DNA of 64,000 bases from Liquorilactobacillus uvarum DSM 19971. GTDB taxonomy: Bacteria; Bacillota; Bacilli; Lactobacillales; Lactobacillaceae. The stretch lies in NCBI RefSeq assembly GCF_001434935.1, contig NZ_AZEG01000003.1, positions 62,001 through 126,000 of the forward strand. The letters are read 5' to 3'. Both the position numbers and the translations under genes were made by a program. Each line of letters opens with the position of its first letter. Within the stretch, counting starts at the first letter, position 1. Below the pieces are notes generated by a model. The model was not told the origin of the DNA. It was given only the letters and a program-made list of their open reading frames with translations, and searched no databases. Positions 38,025 through 48,754 of the stretch are shown in pieces.

Positions 38025-39716
38025 TTGAAAGTCACTGAAATTACCGAGTCAGAATTTAGAAAGATGGTTCTGATAGGCTCAAAAAAGTTAAATAAAAATG
38101 CTGAATTTATTAATTCATTAAATGTTTTTCCTGTACCTGATGGAGATACAGGAACAAATATGAGTCTTTCATTTGCTAGCGGCGCGAAATATGTAGGTGA
38201 ATCATCCTCTTCTCAAGTCGGTGATCTAACAGCGAGCCTTGCGAAGGGGTTGTTAATGGGAGCAAGAGGCAATTCTGGCGTTATATTATCGCAGATTTTC
38301 CGAGGCTTTTATAAAAGTACGGAAAAGAAAAAGGCTTTGACTGCGAAAGATTTAGCGGATGCCTTAACGAGTGGAGTCGAGTATGCTTATAAAGCTGTTA
38401 TGAAGCCGACAGAGGGAACGATACTTACCGTATCGCGTAAAGCCGCAAGTGCTGCTAATAAGAAGGCTGCAGAAACAGATAATACTGTTGAGGTTATGGA
38501 AGCTGCATATGAAGCTTCAAAGACAGCTTTGGCTGAAACGCCAGACTTATTGCCAGTTTTGAAAGAAGTCGGTGTTGTCGATTCAGGGGGTCAAGGGTTA
38601 ACTTTTGTCTATGAAGGCTTTTTTGATGCACTCAGCGGCAATAAGGACGCAGAGACTGAGGAAATGCATCAACCGAATGTCGTAGAAATGGATGAGATGG
38701 TTAATGCTGCTCATCATAAAAGTGTTCAGAGTCAATTAAATACAGCAGATATCCATTACGGCTATTGTACTGAAATTATGATCCGATTGGGTGCAGGGCG
38801 TTTGGTCGACCGTAAATTTGATTATGATGAATTCAGGGAATATTTAAATGAATTTGGAGATTCTTTGTTAGTAGTAGCTGATGATGAAGTCATTAAAGTT
38901 CATGTTCATACTGAACATCCAGGCAAAGTATTAGCATATGGGCAACATTTTGGATCTTTGATAAAAGTTAAAGTTGATAATATGAGACTTCAACATGAAA
39001 CAATTTTGGAACATGATCAAGAAGAAGCTTTACAAGAATCAGAAACAGAGACAAGTACTAATGGCTACGGTATTGTAGCGATTGCAGCTGGAAACGGTAT
39101 TGGTCGGCTTTTTAAAGGACTAGGTGTTACACATATTTTGAATGGCGGTCAGACAATGAATCCAAGTACACAGGATATTATAGATGCAATTAAACAAACA
39201 GGGACAAAGAAAATTATTCTTTTACCCAATAACAAAAACATCTTTTTAGCTGCGCAGCAAGCAGCCGAGGTTGCAGATGTACCCGTCGCGGTCATTAAAA
39301 GTAAAACCATCGCGCAAGGAATGACAGCAATGCTGGCTTTTGATCCTGAAGCTTCGATCGAAGAGAACAAAAAAAATATGACAGGTGATTTGACATCAGT
39401 TGTTTCAGGTCAAATTACTATTTCGGTTCGTGATACGACTATTGACGGTAAAAATATTAAAAAAGATGATTATATAGGGATTGTTGACGGCAAGATCAAA
39501 GTTATAGATTCTGACAGAAAAGAAACAGCTATTAAGATGTTAAAAGAAATGGTGGACGATGATAAAGAAATTGTGACAATTATTTATGGTCAAGACGGTA
39601 CAAAGCAGGAAGCTGAGGAAATCAAGACAGCTGTACTTGAGATAGATGAAGATCTTGAAGTTGAGATTCACGAAGGCGATCAACCGGTATATCCATATTT
39701 AATTTCGGTAGAGTAA
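38025..39716 (+). CDS. fakA: Fatty acid kinase catalytic subunit FakA (YloV, DAK family)
   Basis: Phosphorylates fatty acids bound to FakB, giving acyl-phosphate for PlsX/PlsY phospholipid synthesis. The 563-residue protein starts with a DhaL-type ATP-binding domain (FPVPDGDTGTNMS, GARGNSGVILSQI), a middle domain, and a C-terminal DegV-like part (ending DDKEIVTIIYG and IHEGDQPVYPY). TTG 38025 is chosen because AAGGAGGA is eight bases ahead; an ATG nine codons upstream is not. Two genes further on lies plsX, which uses the same acyl-phosphate pool. A FakB gene is not in the window. Confidence 0.92.
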   Translation: MKVTEITESEFRKMVLIGSKKLNKNAEFINSLNVFPVPDGDTGTNMSLSFASGAKYVGESSSSQVGDLTASLAKGLLMGARGNSGVILSQIFRGFYKSTEKKKALTAKDLADALTSGVEYAYKAVMKPTEGTILTVSRKAASAANKKAAETDNTVEVMEAAYEASKTALAETPDLLPVLKEVGVVDSGGQGLTFVYEGFFDALSGNKDAETEEMHQPNVVEMDEMVNAAHHKSVQSQLNTADIHYGYCTEIMIRLGAGRLVDRKFDYDEFREYLNEFGDSLLVVADDEVIKVHVHTEHPGKVLAYGQHFGSLIKVKVDNMRLQHETILEHDQEEALQESETETSTNGYGIVAIAAGNGIGRLFKGLGVTHILNGGQTMNPSTQDIIDAIKQTGTKKIILLPNNKNIFLAAQQAAEVADVPVAVIKSKTIAQGMTAMLAFDPEASIEENKKNMTGDLTSVVSGQITISVRDTTIDGKNIKKDDYIGIVDGKIKVIDSDRKETAIKMLKEMVDDDKEIVTIIYGQDGTKQEAEEIKTAVLEIDEDLEVEIHEGDQPVYPYLISVE

Positions 39717-39813
39717 TGATTAATACTTGTACAGTCTGGTTGATTCGAGTAGAATCAGTCAGACTTTTGGTATTTATAAGCTATTTGTTTAATGCCTAGG
39801 AGGTGCTGATGAC

Positions 39814-41853
39814 TTGAAGAGCCTTGCTGATCCTGTTTCCGTGCTAAAGGGTGTTGGACCTAAAAGTGCGGTTGCTTTGAATAAACTAGGAATAAATACT
39901 GTAGGTAACTTGTTGTTGGAGTATCCCTTTCGTTATGATGATTTTGCGGTTAGAAGATTAAGCGATATAACGGACCAAGAAAAGGTCACTTTAAAGGGGA
40001 CTGTGGCATCTGAGGCTGTTCTTACGCGATTTGGTCGAAAGAAAAGTCGCCTTAATTTTCGACTATTGGTCGAGCATGATGTAATCATGGTAACTTTTTT
40101 CAACCAGCCTTATTTAGCACAAAAAGTTGAAACGGGTAAGGAAATGGCTATTTATGGCAAATGGGATGGAAGACACCAACGTTTAGCAGGGATGAAAATA
40201 TTATTTAATGCAGGTGCTAATGATATAGCCGGCGTTTATCGCTCATCAAAGGATGTGCAGCAGGCAACTGTTAAAAAGCTTGTTAAACAAGCCTATGAGC
40301 TTTACGGGGATGTTCTTACAGAGATTATTCCAGAAGAAACACGTCGCAAGTTCAAATTATTGCCGCGAAAAACAATGATTCACGACATGCATTTTCCTGA
40401 AAATCAGCAGGCAGCGAGTTTGGCTCGACGGTCTGCGGTATTCGATGAGTTTTTCTGCTTTCAGGTGAAAATGCAATTTATCAAAAAAATTCAACATAAG
40501 AAACATGGCATAAAAATTTCCTATGATAATGACCAAGTAAAAATGTTTATTGCAACGTTGCCTTTTGAGCTGACTGCTGCGCAAAAAAAAGTTGTGAATG
40601 AAATCTGCAGCGATTTGCATCATACTGTTCATATGAATCGTCTGCTTCAAGGTGATGTTGGCTCTGGTAAAACGGTTGTGGCAGCGATTGCTTTATATGC
40701 AGCAGTTACCGCTGGGTTTCAAGCGGCCTTGATGGTGCCAACGGAAATTCTTGCACAACAGCATGCGGAAAAGCTAGATCATTTATTCGCAAAGTTTAAT
40801 GTGAATGTTGCCTTACTGACTGGATCAACGGCTAGCAGAGTAAAAATAAGAAGAGAATTATTGAAACATTTGAAGGATGGTCAAATTGACATTGTTGTCG
40901 GTACCCATGCTTTAATCCAAAATGATGTTGTTTTTAAAAATTTAGGATTAGTCATTACGGATGAGCAGCATCGCTTCGGAGTTAATCAAAGGCAAAAATT
41001 CAAAAAAAAGGGAATTATGCCGGACGTTTTGGCCATGACGGCAACTCCAATTCCACGTACATTAGCTATTACGATGTATGGTGAGATGGACGTTTCTACT
41101 ATTACTGAACTACCTAAGGGACGCTTGCCCATTGAAACTGTTTGGTTGAGAGAAAAACAATTAGGTGAGGCCATTATTTTTTTAAAAAAGCAACTTAGCT
41201 TTGGAGCACAGGCATATGTGATTAGTCCCTTGATTGAAGAGTCAGAGATGATGGACTTGAAAAATGCTGAGGAAATTTTTGCTAAATTAAAAAAGCAGCT
41301 GGAACCTGAGTATCACGTAGGATTGCTGCACGGTCGAATGAAAGGCTCAGAAAAAAATGAAGTAATGGCAGCTTTTAAAAATAAGAAGTTTGACATTCTT
41401 GTATCAACGACTGTGATTGAGGTTGGAGTGGACATTCCTAATGCAACCATGATGCTGATTTTGGATGCTGATCGCTTTGGGTTGGCACAATTACATCAGT
41501 TACGTGGTCGAGTCGGCCGAGGGAAAAAGCAATCGTATTGTTTTCTGATAGCGGATCCTAAAAATGAGTATGGGGTCGCGAGAATGAAAGTGATGTCTGA
41601 AACAAACGATGGTTTTATAATTGCGCAAAAGGATCTTGAATTGCGAGGACAAGGAGATATTTTAGGCAATAAGCAATCTGGTGTCCCTGATTTCAAGGTT
41701 GGCGATCCAGTGACGGATCTGCGTATTTTACAAGCTGCACAGCAAGAGGCAGCCCAAATTATAAATGACCCAGAGTTTACGCATAAAAGTACTAACAAAG
41801 GATTAATTAATTACTTGCGTCATGAGTTAGATAAGGGGATCAGTTTTGACTGA
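39814..41853 (+). CDS. recG: ATP-dependent DNA helicase RecG
   Basis: Branch-migration helicase that remodels stalled forks and Holliday junctions. The 679-residue protein has an N-terminal wedge/OB domain (KGVGPKSA), Walker A GDVGSGKT, the DEQH-type box TDEQHRFG, ATPIPRT and the C-terminal RGRVGRG motif and TRG-like region. Start TTG at 39814 follows AGGAGGT; the nearby ATG runs into a stop after one codon. It lies between fakA and plsX as in many Firmicutes. Confidence 0.95.
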   Translation: MKSLADPVSVLKGVGPKSAVALNKLGINTVGNLLLEYPFRYDDFAVRRLSDITDQEKVTLKGTVASEAVLTRFGRKKSRLNFRLLVEHDVIMVTFFNQPYLAQKVETGKEMAIYGKWDGRHQRLAGMKILFNAGANDIAGVYRSSKDVQQATVKKLVKQAYELYGDVLTEIIPEETRRKFKLLPRKTMIHDMHFPENQQAASLARRSAVFDEFFCFQVKMQFIKKIQHKKHGIKISYDNDQVKMFIATLPFELTAAQKKVVNEICSDLHHTVHMNRLLQGDVGSGKTVVAAIALYAAVTAGFQAALMVPTEILAQQHAEKLDHLFAKFNVNVALLTGSTASRVKIRRELLKHLKDGQIDIVVGTHALIQNDVVFKNLGLVITDEQHRFGVNQRQKFKKKGIMPDVLAMTATPIPRTLAITMYGEMDVSTITELPKGRLPIETVWLREKQLGEAIIFLKKQLSFGAQAYVISPLIEESEMMDLKNAEEIFAKLKKQLEPEYHVGLLHGRMKGSEKNEVMAAFKNKKFDILVSTTVIEVGVDIPNATMMLILDADRFGLAQLHQLRGRVGRGKKQSYCFLIADPKNEYGVARMKVMSETNDGFIIAQKDLELRGQGDILGNKQSGVPDFKVGDPVTDLRILQAAQQEAAQIINDPEFTHKSTNKGLINYLRHELDKGISFD

Positions 41854-41872
41854 TTAAGAGAGGATGATTGAT

Positions 41873-42895
41873 TTGAAAATTGCGGTTGATGCTATGGGTG
41901 GGGACAATGCTCCACAATCAATAGTTGCTGGTGTGGAACGCGCACGTGATGAGTTTAAGGACATTGATTTTTTACTTTTTGGGATCGAAGATGAGATTCG
42001 TAAATTTTTGAAGAATGAAACAAGAATTACAATTGTACATACGAATGAGATGATTGTAATGAATGATGAACCAGTAAAAGCCATTAGACAAAAGAAAAAC
42101 TCTTCAATGGTTTTGGCAGCAAAGGCAGTTAAAGAGCATGAAGCAGACGCTATTTTTTCTTGCGGAAACACAGGGGCACTTTTAGCAGCTGGCTTGTTGA
42201 TTGTAGGGAGAATAAAGGGAATTTCGCGTCCCGGATTACTCTCGACGTTGCCAGTAATCGGGGAATCTAATGATGGTGGGTTTAATCTTCTTGACAGTGG
42301 TGCTAATGCAGAAAACAAGCCGGAGCATTTATATCAATATGCTATTTTAGGTAAATATTATGCGCAAAAAGTCAGAAAAATTAATAATCCAAGAATAGGT
42401 CTGCTAAACAATGGAACTGAACCGCACAAGGGCAGCAAAGTGACTCAGGAAGCTTATAAATTATTAAGTGATGATCCTAATATTAATTTTGTGGGCAATG
42501 TTGAATCAAGCTCGATCTTAAATAATGTCGCAGATGTCGTTGTTGCTGATGGATTCACAGGCAATGCAGTTTTAAAAGCGATTGAAGGAACGGCTTCCTC
42601 CATTATGCATCTTATGAAAGCTATGTTTTTAAATAGTGGTGTCAAAGGGAAGATAAGTGCTTTGCTTTTGAAATCCAGTTTAATGGAACTGAAGGAGAAA
42701 ATGAATCAGTCTCAATACGGCGGGGCTGTTCTCTTAGGTGTCAAAGCTCCAGTGGTTAAAGCGCATGGTTCTAGTGATGAACTGGCAGTTTACTATACAC
42801 TGAAACAAATTCATACAATGATCGAAGGAAAAATGATTCCCGACTTCGTAGATTATTTTAGTCAGCAGCGTATTTCTGCTAAAATAGAAAAATAG
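41873..42895 (+). CDS. plsX: Phosphate acyltransferase PlsX
   Basis: Peripheral membrane enzyme that converts acyl-ACP to acyl-phosphate, the donor for PlsY in phosphatidic acid synthesis. The 340-residue protein begins [13 protein letters not shown] and shows [12 protein letters not shown] and [13 protein letters not shown] at 41873 sits nine bases after AGAGAGG and matches the family N-terminus; an ATG at 41864 directly follows the binding site and is less likely. It precedes acpP, its protein partner. Confidence 0.94.
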   Translation: MKIAVDAMGGDNAPQSIVAGVERARDEFKDIDFLLFGIEDEIRKFLKNETRITIVHTNEMIVMNDEPVKAIRQKKNSSMVLAAKAVKEHEADAIFSCGNTGALLAAGLLIVGRIKGISRPGLLSTLPVIGESNDGGFNLLDSGANAENKPEHLYQYAILGKYYAQKVRKINNPRIGLLNNGTEPHKGSKVTQEAYKLLSDDPNINFVGNVESSSILNNVADVVVADGFTGNAVLKAIEGTASSIMHLMKAMFLNSGVKGKISALLLKSSLMELKEKMNQSQYGGAVLLGVKAPVVKAHGSSDELAVYYTLKQIHTMIEGKMIPDFVDYFSQQRISAKIEK

Positions 42896-42928
42896 CTTAT
42901 TGTATAATGAAAATTTTTGGAGGAAAAA

Positions 42929-43171
42929 ATGACTGAGAAAGAAATTTTTAATAAGATTGCTAAGATTATCCATGATCGTTTCGAATTGGACCAAAGTAAG
43001 ATCACCCCAGAACTTACTTTTTCATCTGATTTAGATGCTGATTCGATTGATATAGTTGAATTTGTTCTTGAGCTTGAAGATACTTTTGGTGCAGAAATCC
43101 CTGATGAAGACGCTGAAAAGCTTCTAACCGTTGGTGATGTCGTTAAATATATTGAAAAACGTCAGGCATAA
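42929..43171 (+). CDS. acpP: Acyl carrier protein
   Basis: An 80-residue acidic carrier protein with the phosphopantetheine-attachment motif DADSID (Ser38 region) and a helical bundle typical of ACP. It carries fatty-acyl chains for synthesis and for PlsX. The start at 42929 follows TTGGAGGA. It lies immediately after plsX and is followed by a terminator at 43208. Confidence 0.94.
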   Translation: MTEKEIFNKIAKIIHDRFELDQSKITPELTFSSDLDADSIDIVEFVLELEDTFGAEIPDEDAEKLLTVGDVVKYIEKRQA

Positions 43172-43207
43172 AGCTGGTTGTAAAGCAGGAGTAAAGAATG
43201 GTGATAT

Positions 43208-43243
43208 AAGCTAGGACAGATATTTTTTGTCCCAGCTTTTTTT
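43208..43243 (+). terminator. Terminator after acpP
   Basis: AAGCTAGGACA pairs with TGTCCCAGCTT (one mismatch) and is followed by a run of T residues, closing the asp23-acpP segment. Confidence 0.85.
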
Positions 43244-43395
43244 AGTATTGAATTCAAGAAGCAAGCTTTATTTTAGAAAATGCATATTAGTAAAAGTCAC
43301 TGTATTATGAATACTTTCAGTTGGAGGAAACTTTGTTTCATAGCCTGTGAAAGGGTATAATATAAATACTGAAATAAGTTAAAGGAGAAGAAAAA

Positions 43396-44091
43396 GTGAT
43401 AATCGGACTAGCAGAAAAATTAAAGAAGGATTTTGAAATTGATTTTAAGAACCAGTATTTATTAGACGAGGCGTTTACGCATGCTTCATATGCAAATGAA
43501 CACCCTAAAGAACATCTGAAATACTATGAACGCATTGAATTTTTAGGCGATGCAGTAATGCAACTTTGCGTCTCAGAATATCTTTTTGTACGTTATCCGA
43601 TGCTTCCAGAAGGAAAGTTGTCACGCTTGCGTGCGGCGATGGTATGTGAAGATAGTTTCAGTAAATTTGCCAAAGAATGTAATTTTGATGAATATATTCG
43701 TCTTGGAAAAGGGGAAGAAAAGGCAGATGCACGTCAGCGACCATCTCTTCTTTGCGATATTTTTGAATCTTTTATAGGTGCACTTTACCAGGATCAAGGG
43801 AAAAAAGCAGTTGACAAGTTTATTGCGCGTGTTGTATTTCCCAAGTTGGATATGGGATGGTTTGATCATCTTTTGGATCATAAAACAGAATTGCAGGAGT
43901 ATTTGCAAAAAAACGGTAATGTAAACATTGAATATAGTGAAGTTATGGATAAGGGACCAGAACACGATAAGCAGTATACAATGGCTGTGAGTGTTGGTGG
44001 TAAAACAATTGGTACAGGCATGGGGCATTCCAAAAAAGCTGCAGAACAGGCGGCGGCAAACGATGCTTTGAAAAAGTTCAGTGGCAGATGA
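43396..44091 (+). CDS. rnc: Ribonuclease III
   Basis: Double-strand RNA endonuclease for rRNA processing and mRNA turnover. The 231-residue protein has the catalytic signature ERIEFLGDAV, a later DIFESFIGALY motif with the second acidic site, and a C-terminal dsRNA-binding domain (TELQEYLQKNG to KKAAEQAAANDALK). GTG start with AAAGGAG. It precedes smc, as in the conserved rnc-smc-ftsY order. Confidence 0.96.
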   Translation: MIIGLAEKLKKDFEIDFKNQYLLDEAFTHASYANEHPKEHLKYYERIEFLGDAVMQLCVSEYLFVRYPMLPEGKLSRLRAAMVCEDSFSKFAKECNFDEYIRLGKGEEKADARQRPSLLCDIFESFIGALYQDQGKKAVDKFIARVVFPKLDMGWFDHLLDHKTELQEYLQKNGNVNIEYSEVMDKGPEHDKQYTMAVSVGGKTIGTGMGHSKKAAEQAAANDALKKFSGR

Positions 44092-44124
44092 CTATCATTT
44101 TAGTGTAAGAAGGAGTGTCGTTTT

Positions 44125-47100
44125 ATGAAACTCAAGTCGCTAGTCATTAATGGCTTTAAGTCCTTTGCAGATAGAACTGAAATTGTTTTTCAACCTGGAA
44201 TGACAGCAATCGTCGGACCTAATGGTAGTGGAAAGAGTAACATTATTGAAGCTATTCGTTGGGCTTTAGGAGAACAATCAGTCAAAAGTTTGCGCGGGGA
44301 GAAGATGCCCGATGTTATTTTTGCAGGTTCGAACGATAGAGCTGCATTGAACAGGGCCGAAGTTTTAATTACCTTTGATAATCATGATCATTATTTGAAC
44401 ATGCAAAGTGATGAAGTAACTATTGGACGCAAGATTTATCGTGATGGAAATAGTGAATTTTTGATTAACGGGCAGCAGGTACGTCTGAAAGATGTAGTTA
44501 ATTTATTCATGGACACTGGTTTGGGACGTGAATCTTTTTCGATTATCTCTCAAGGCCGTGTAGAAACTATTTTTAATAGTAAACCACAAGAAAGACGATT
44601 GATTATTGAGGAAGTTGCAGGTGTTTCAAAATACAAAAAAGAAAAACAAAAAGCTGAATTCGAATTAGCTGAAACAAAAGATCATTTGGAGCGAGTAGCT
44701 GATATTATAGCTGAGCTTAAAAAACAGCGAGAGCCTCTGAAAGAACAAAGCAGTATAGCTAGGGACTATCTTGCCCAGAAAAAGGAATTTGATCGCTATG
44801 ATATTAACCGTTTAGTGCTGGAGATTAAAAGCAGCAAGAGTGACTGTTCAAAGTCAGAAAATGAACTAGAAAAGCTTAATGAAGAAATCAATATGAGGAA
44901 AACTAAAGTTCAAAAGCAGCAACGAGTAGTTAATAATCTGCACACACAAGAACAGCATTTAAATAAAAAAATAGACCAAATTCAGGGGAAATTAGTTGAG
45001 ATAACTAAAGAAAGTGAACGGCTTAGCGGTCAAAAAAATATGTCTCAACAAGAGCATCATTTTCAGGAAACTAGGTATAAAGAACTTGTACAGCAAAAAG
45101 CTGAGAACCAAGCAACCTTAGCTTCAATTAAAAATAAAAAAAATGAATTGATAACTGAAATTGAAGACATTAAGAAAAATTTGAAGCTTTGGCAAATGAA
45201 AATTGCAGATTTGACTAAAAAGACGACAGCTGATGAAACAGAATTTGAGAAAAGCATTGAAGATCTACGAGCGACAATTATCGAAAAGATGCAAGTACAA
45301 ACAACGCTCAGAAATAAAACTGTTTATTTAGAAAAAGAAGAAAAAAAGCGAACATCAACTAAGAAGCTCGTTAATCAAAAAATTACGATAATTCAGCAAA
45401 AAATTTCGAAATTAGAGGATAACTATCGAAAGACAAATACTGATCTTAAGCAACTTCAAGATGATATTTCGAATGTTAGCAAAAAGATAGAGCAGCACCA
45501 AGATCAGTTAGATGAAGATAGAAAAAAAATTGATATACAAAAACAGCAATGGTATAAAGCACTTGAAATACTTCAGAAGGCTCGAGCACAGTATGAAAGT
45601 CTGAAAAACATTACTGCAAACTATGCCGGCTACTATCTAGGCGTTAAAGAAGTTTTGAAAGCGCGTGATCGGCTTAGTGGAATTGTTGGCCCTGTGGTAG
45701 AGATATTCGATGTACCTGCTGAATTTGCACATGCAATCGAAACCGTCTTAGGAGGACAACTGCAAAACGTGGTGGTGACTGATGAGCAAGCTGCTAAAAG
45801 GGCAATTTCTTTTTTGACTAAAAACAAATTAGGACGAGTAACTTTTCTGCCGCGTACTACGGTTCGACGTCATTTCATAGGCGCTTCACAAAGAAAAACC
45901 TTAACAAGTATTGCAGGTGTCATAGGAATAGCTAGTCAAATAGTTAAATGCAATAATGAGGAAGACTTGCCAATTTTGGATTATCTTTTAGGAATAACAG
46001 TTATTGTTGAGAAAATGGATGATGCTATTCAAGTTCAGCGTGCATTAGGTCACAGTGTAAGGATTGTTACACTAGCTGGTAATATTATCAATCTTGGCGG
46101 GTCAATGACAGGAGGCAGCTCGAAACAACAGCGTACGGGACTGCTTGAACAAAAACAAAGAGTGACTCAGCTAGCGGAAAATATTGCAACGATGCAAGAA
46201 AAAATGTCCACGTTAGAAGTCAAAGGTGCAAATCTGCAAAAACAAAGAGAAGATAATGAAGCATTACTGATAACTGAGAATAAGGAAATAAAAGAAAAGC
46301 AAAAACAATTTCAGAGTTTAAAAAACGAACTAACGATTATACAGAATGATTTAAAGTATCAAAAAGAGCAACTCGAATTGCATCAAACTGAATTTGAAAA
46401 TTCAAAGTTTGAGAGTCAAAATTTTACAACAGATCAAAATACTCTAAAAAAAGATTTGGATAAGGTTTCACAAGAGCTAAAAAAAATGCGTCAAGATTAC
46501 GATGAGCAAAAAAAGGGCTTAACTGATCTTACACAGCTGCATAAGCAGAATGAAGCGTATTTGCGTGAAGCCCAGCAAAAGTATGCCGTTATTAAGGAAA
46601 GAGCGCATGCTAAAGAGGTGCAACTGGATGAAATCGATACACAGATAGAGCAATTGCAACAGTTAAATGCTAAAGCTCAAAAGATGTTGTCTGAAATAAA
46701 AAAAGAACAATCAATTCGACAATTAAAAAGTTCTGATATTATTTCTAAGGTTGAAGCTTATGCAGTAGAACGTGATAGTGCAAAGCATGAACTTGAAAAG
46801 AAACAGCGGCAGAGGGAAGAAATGCATAAACAAGCGGTGACAGCTGAAAGTGATTTGGAACGCTTAAATGAACTGCAAGAAGTTGTTTTTGATGAAAAGA
46901 GAAGACAGAGTGTAAAATTGAGCCGCTTGAATACGTTATTAGACCATAGTTTATCTGCACTATCTGACAACTATCATTTAACCTATGAAAAGGCTGCAGT
47001 TGGGGATGTTGATGGAAACTTAGAGCAAGTACAGCATAAGTTAAAGTTACTTAAATTGGGTATATCTGAGTTAGGGAACGTCAATCTTGGTTCAATTGAC

Positions 47101-47670
47101 GAATATGAACGTGTAAATAAACGTTATGAATTCTTATCGACGCAACAGGAAGATTTAATGCTTGCAAAAGAACAGTTACAAAAGAGTATGTTTGAATTAG
47201 ATAATGAAGTTAAAAAACGATTTGATAAGACATTTAAAGAAGTTGCAGCTGAATTTAGTCATATTTTTCCGCAGATTTTTGGTGGAGGCAGAGCAACCCT
47301 AAAATTAACAGTTCCCGATGATTTATTAACAACAGGAATTGAAATAATGGCTCAGCCGCAAGGAAAAAGCTTGCAACAACTTTCATTGCTCTCAGGTGGT
47401 GAACGGGCTCTGACTGCAATAACACTTTTATTTGCGATTTTAAGGGTAAAACCTGTTCCCTTTGCGATTCTTGACGAAGCTGAAGCTGCTTTGGACGATG
47501 CCAATGTTGAACGTTATTCTCGTTATTTACACAATTTTCATGAGCAGACACAATTTATTGTTATCACACATCGTAAGGGAACGATGGAACATTCTGATGT
47601 TCTTTATGGTATTACAATGCAAGAATCTGGTGTTTCGAACACAGTTTCAGTATCTTTAGAGAATGTTTAG
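44125..47670 (+). CDS. smc: Chromosome partition protein Smc
   Basis: Structural ATPase of the bacterial condensin that organises and segregates the chromosome with ScpA/ScpB. The 1181-residue protein has the N-terminal ATPase head with GPNGSGKS at 31-38, two long coiled-coil arms (about 170-500 and 670-1000), a central hinge (about 510-660), and the C-terminal head with LSGGERALTAI and ILDEAEAALDD. AAGGAG precedes the ATG. No scp gene is in the window. Confidence 0.96.
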   Translation: MKLKSLVINGFKSFADRTEIVFQPGMTAIVGPNGSGKSNIIEAIRWALGEQSVKSLRGEKMPDVIFAGSNDRAALNRAEVLITFDNHDHYLNMQSDEVTIGRKIYRDGNSEFLINGQQVRLKDVVNLFMDTGLGRESFSIISQGRVETIFNSKPQERRLIIEEVAGVSKYKKEKQKAEFELAETKDHLERVADIIAELKKQREPLKEQSSIARDYLAQKKEFDRYDINRLVLEIKSSKSDCSKSENELEKLNEEINMRKTKVQKQQRVVNNLHTQEQHLNKKIDQIQGKLVEITKESERLSGQKNMSQQEHHFQETRYKELVQQKAENQATLASIKNKKNELITEIEDIKKNLKLWQMKIADLTKKTTADETEFEKSIEDLRATIIEKMQVQTTLRNKTVYLEKEEKKRTSTKKLVNQKITIIQQKISKLEDNYRKTNTDLKQLQDDISNVSKKIEQHQDQLDEDRKKIDIQKQQWYKALEILQKARAQYESLKNITANYAGYYLGVKEVLKARDRLSGIVGPVVEIFDVPAEFAHAIETVLGGQLQNVVVTDEQAAKRAISFLTKNKLGRVTFLPRTTVRRHFIGASQRKTLTSIAGVIGIASQIVKCNNEEDLPILDYLLGITVIVEKMDDAIQVQRALGHSVRIVTLAGNIINLGGSMTGGSSKQQRTGLLEQKQRVTQLAENIATMQEKMSTLEVKGANLQKQREDNEALLITENKEIKEKQKQFQSLKNELTIIQNDLKYQKEQLELHQTEFENSKFESQNFTTDQNTLKKDLDKVSQELKKMRQDYDEQKKGLTDLTQLHKQNEAYLREAQQKYAVIKERAHAKEVQLDEIDTQIEQLQQLNAKAQKMLSEIKKEQSIRQLKSSDIISKVEAYAVERDSAKHELEKKQRQREEMHKQAVTAESDLERLNELQEVVFDEKRRQSVKLSRLNTLLDHSLSALSDNYHLTYEKAAVGDVDGNLEQVQHKLKLLKLGISELGNVNLGSIDEYERVNKRYEFLSTQQEDLMLAKEQLQKSMFELDNEVKKRFDKTFKEVAAEFSHIFPQIFGGGRATLKLTVPDDLLTTGIEIMAQPQGKSLQQLSLLSGGERALTAITLLFAILRVKPVPFAILDEAEAALDDANVERYSRYLHNFHEQTQFIVITHRKGTMEHSDVLYGITMQESGVSNTVSVSLENV

Positions 47671-47723
47671 TAATACATGCTCAAAACAAGTCATAGAACA
47701 ACTTACTTTAAGGAGGACCAAAG

Positions 47724-48731
47724 ATGGGCTTTTTTGATAAATTAAAACGTGCTTTTAATGGTGAAAAAAAAGAGCAGCAGAGTGAAGATTCGGAAAAGTA
47801 TAATAAAGGACTTGAAAAATCTCGTAAGACTTTTGGTGAAAAACTTAATGAGCTTTTTGCAAACTTTAGAACGGTTGACGAAGATTTTTTTGATGATCTA
47901 GAGGAGACCTTGATCGAAGCTGATGTTGGATTCGATACAGCTGTTAAAATCAGCGATGAACTAAAGCAAGAAGTTAAATTAAAAAACGTAAAATCAAAAT
48001 CTGAGGTTTCACAAACAATTATTGAGAAGCTGGTCAACTTATATGAAGTAGAGGGTGAAAATGAAGATAAAGAGCTTCATTTTTCTGAAAAAGGATTAAC
48101 GGTATTTCTTTTTGTTGGTGTTAATGGAGTTGGAAAAACGACCACAATAGGTAAATTAGCGCATCGATACAGGCAAGAAGGCAAAAAAGTGATGCTAGCT
48201 GCCGGTGATACTTTTCGCGCAGGTGCGACAGAGCAGCTTGTTGAGTGGGGTCGACGTGTTGATGTTACAGTTGTTCGAGGACCTGAGAAAAGTGATCCAG
48301 CTTCTGTAGTGTTTGATGCAATAAAAAAAGCTAAGGAAGACAGTTATGATGTCTTACTTGTTGATACAGCTGGTCGGTTACAGAACAAAGTAAATTTAAT
48401 GAATGAATTAGCTAAAATATCGCGTATTATTACACGTGAAATTCCAGATGCACCCCAAGAGATTCTTTTGACCCTTGATGCGACGACAGGACAAAATGCA
48501 TTGACACAAGCTAAACAGTTTAGAGATGTGACACAGGTCACTGGAATAGTTTTAACAAAGCTGGATGGAACAGCTCGTGGGGGGATTGTGTTAGCCATCC
48601 GTAACGAATTGCATTTACCAGTCAAATTGGTTGGTCTGGGTGAACAAATGGATGACCTGCGTGATTTTAAACCTGAAGAGTTTGTCTTAGGTTTATTTGA
48701 AGGACTACTTGATGAAAAAAAGGAAGATTGA
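47724..48731 (+). CDS. ftsY: Signal recognition particle receptor FtsY
   Basis: SRP receptor GTPase that docks nascent-chain complexes at the membrane. The 335-residue protein has a short acidic/basic A region (about 1-45), the N domain and the G domain with GVNGVGKTTT, AAGDTFRAGA, DTAGR and TKLDG. The short A region is usual for Firmicutes. AAGGAGG precedes the ATG. It forms a set with ylxM and ffh. Confidence 0.96.
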   Translation: MGFFDKLKRAFNGEKKEQQSEDSEKYNKGLEKSRKTFGEKLNELFANFRTVDEDFFDDLEETLIEADVGFDTAVKISDELKQEVKLKNVKSKSEVSQTIIEKLVNLYEVEGENEDKELHFSEKGLTVFLFVGVNGVGKTTTIGKLAHRYRQEGKKVMLAAGDTFRAGATEQLVEWGRRVDVTVVRGPEKSDPASVVFDAIKKAKEDSYDVLLVDTAGRLQNKVNLMNELAKISRIITREIPDAPQEILLTLDATTGQNALTQAKQFRDVTQVTGIVLTKLDGTARGGIVLAIRNELHLPVKLVGLGEQMDDLRDFKPEEFVLGLFEGLLDEKKED

Positions 48732-48754
48732 TCAATAAATGGGTGTGAATAAAA

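Noticed and set aside
41854-42318. 154-residue minus-strand ORF over plsX
   Set aside because: Fully antisense to the well-supported plsX gene; the composition is that of a reverse-frame shadow.
43621-44028. 135-residue minus-strand ORF over rnc
   Set aside because: Antisense to RNase III; no ribosome binding site or domain.
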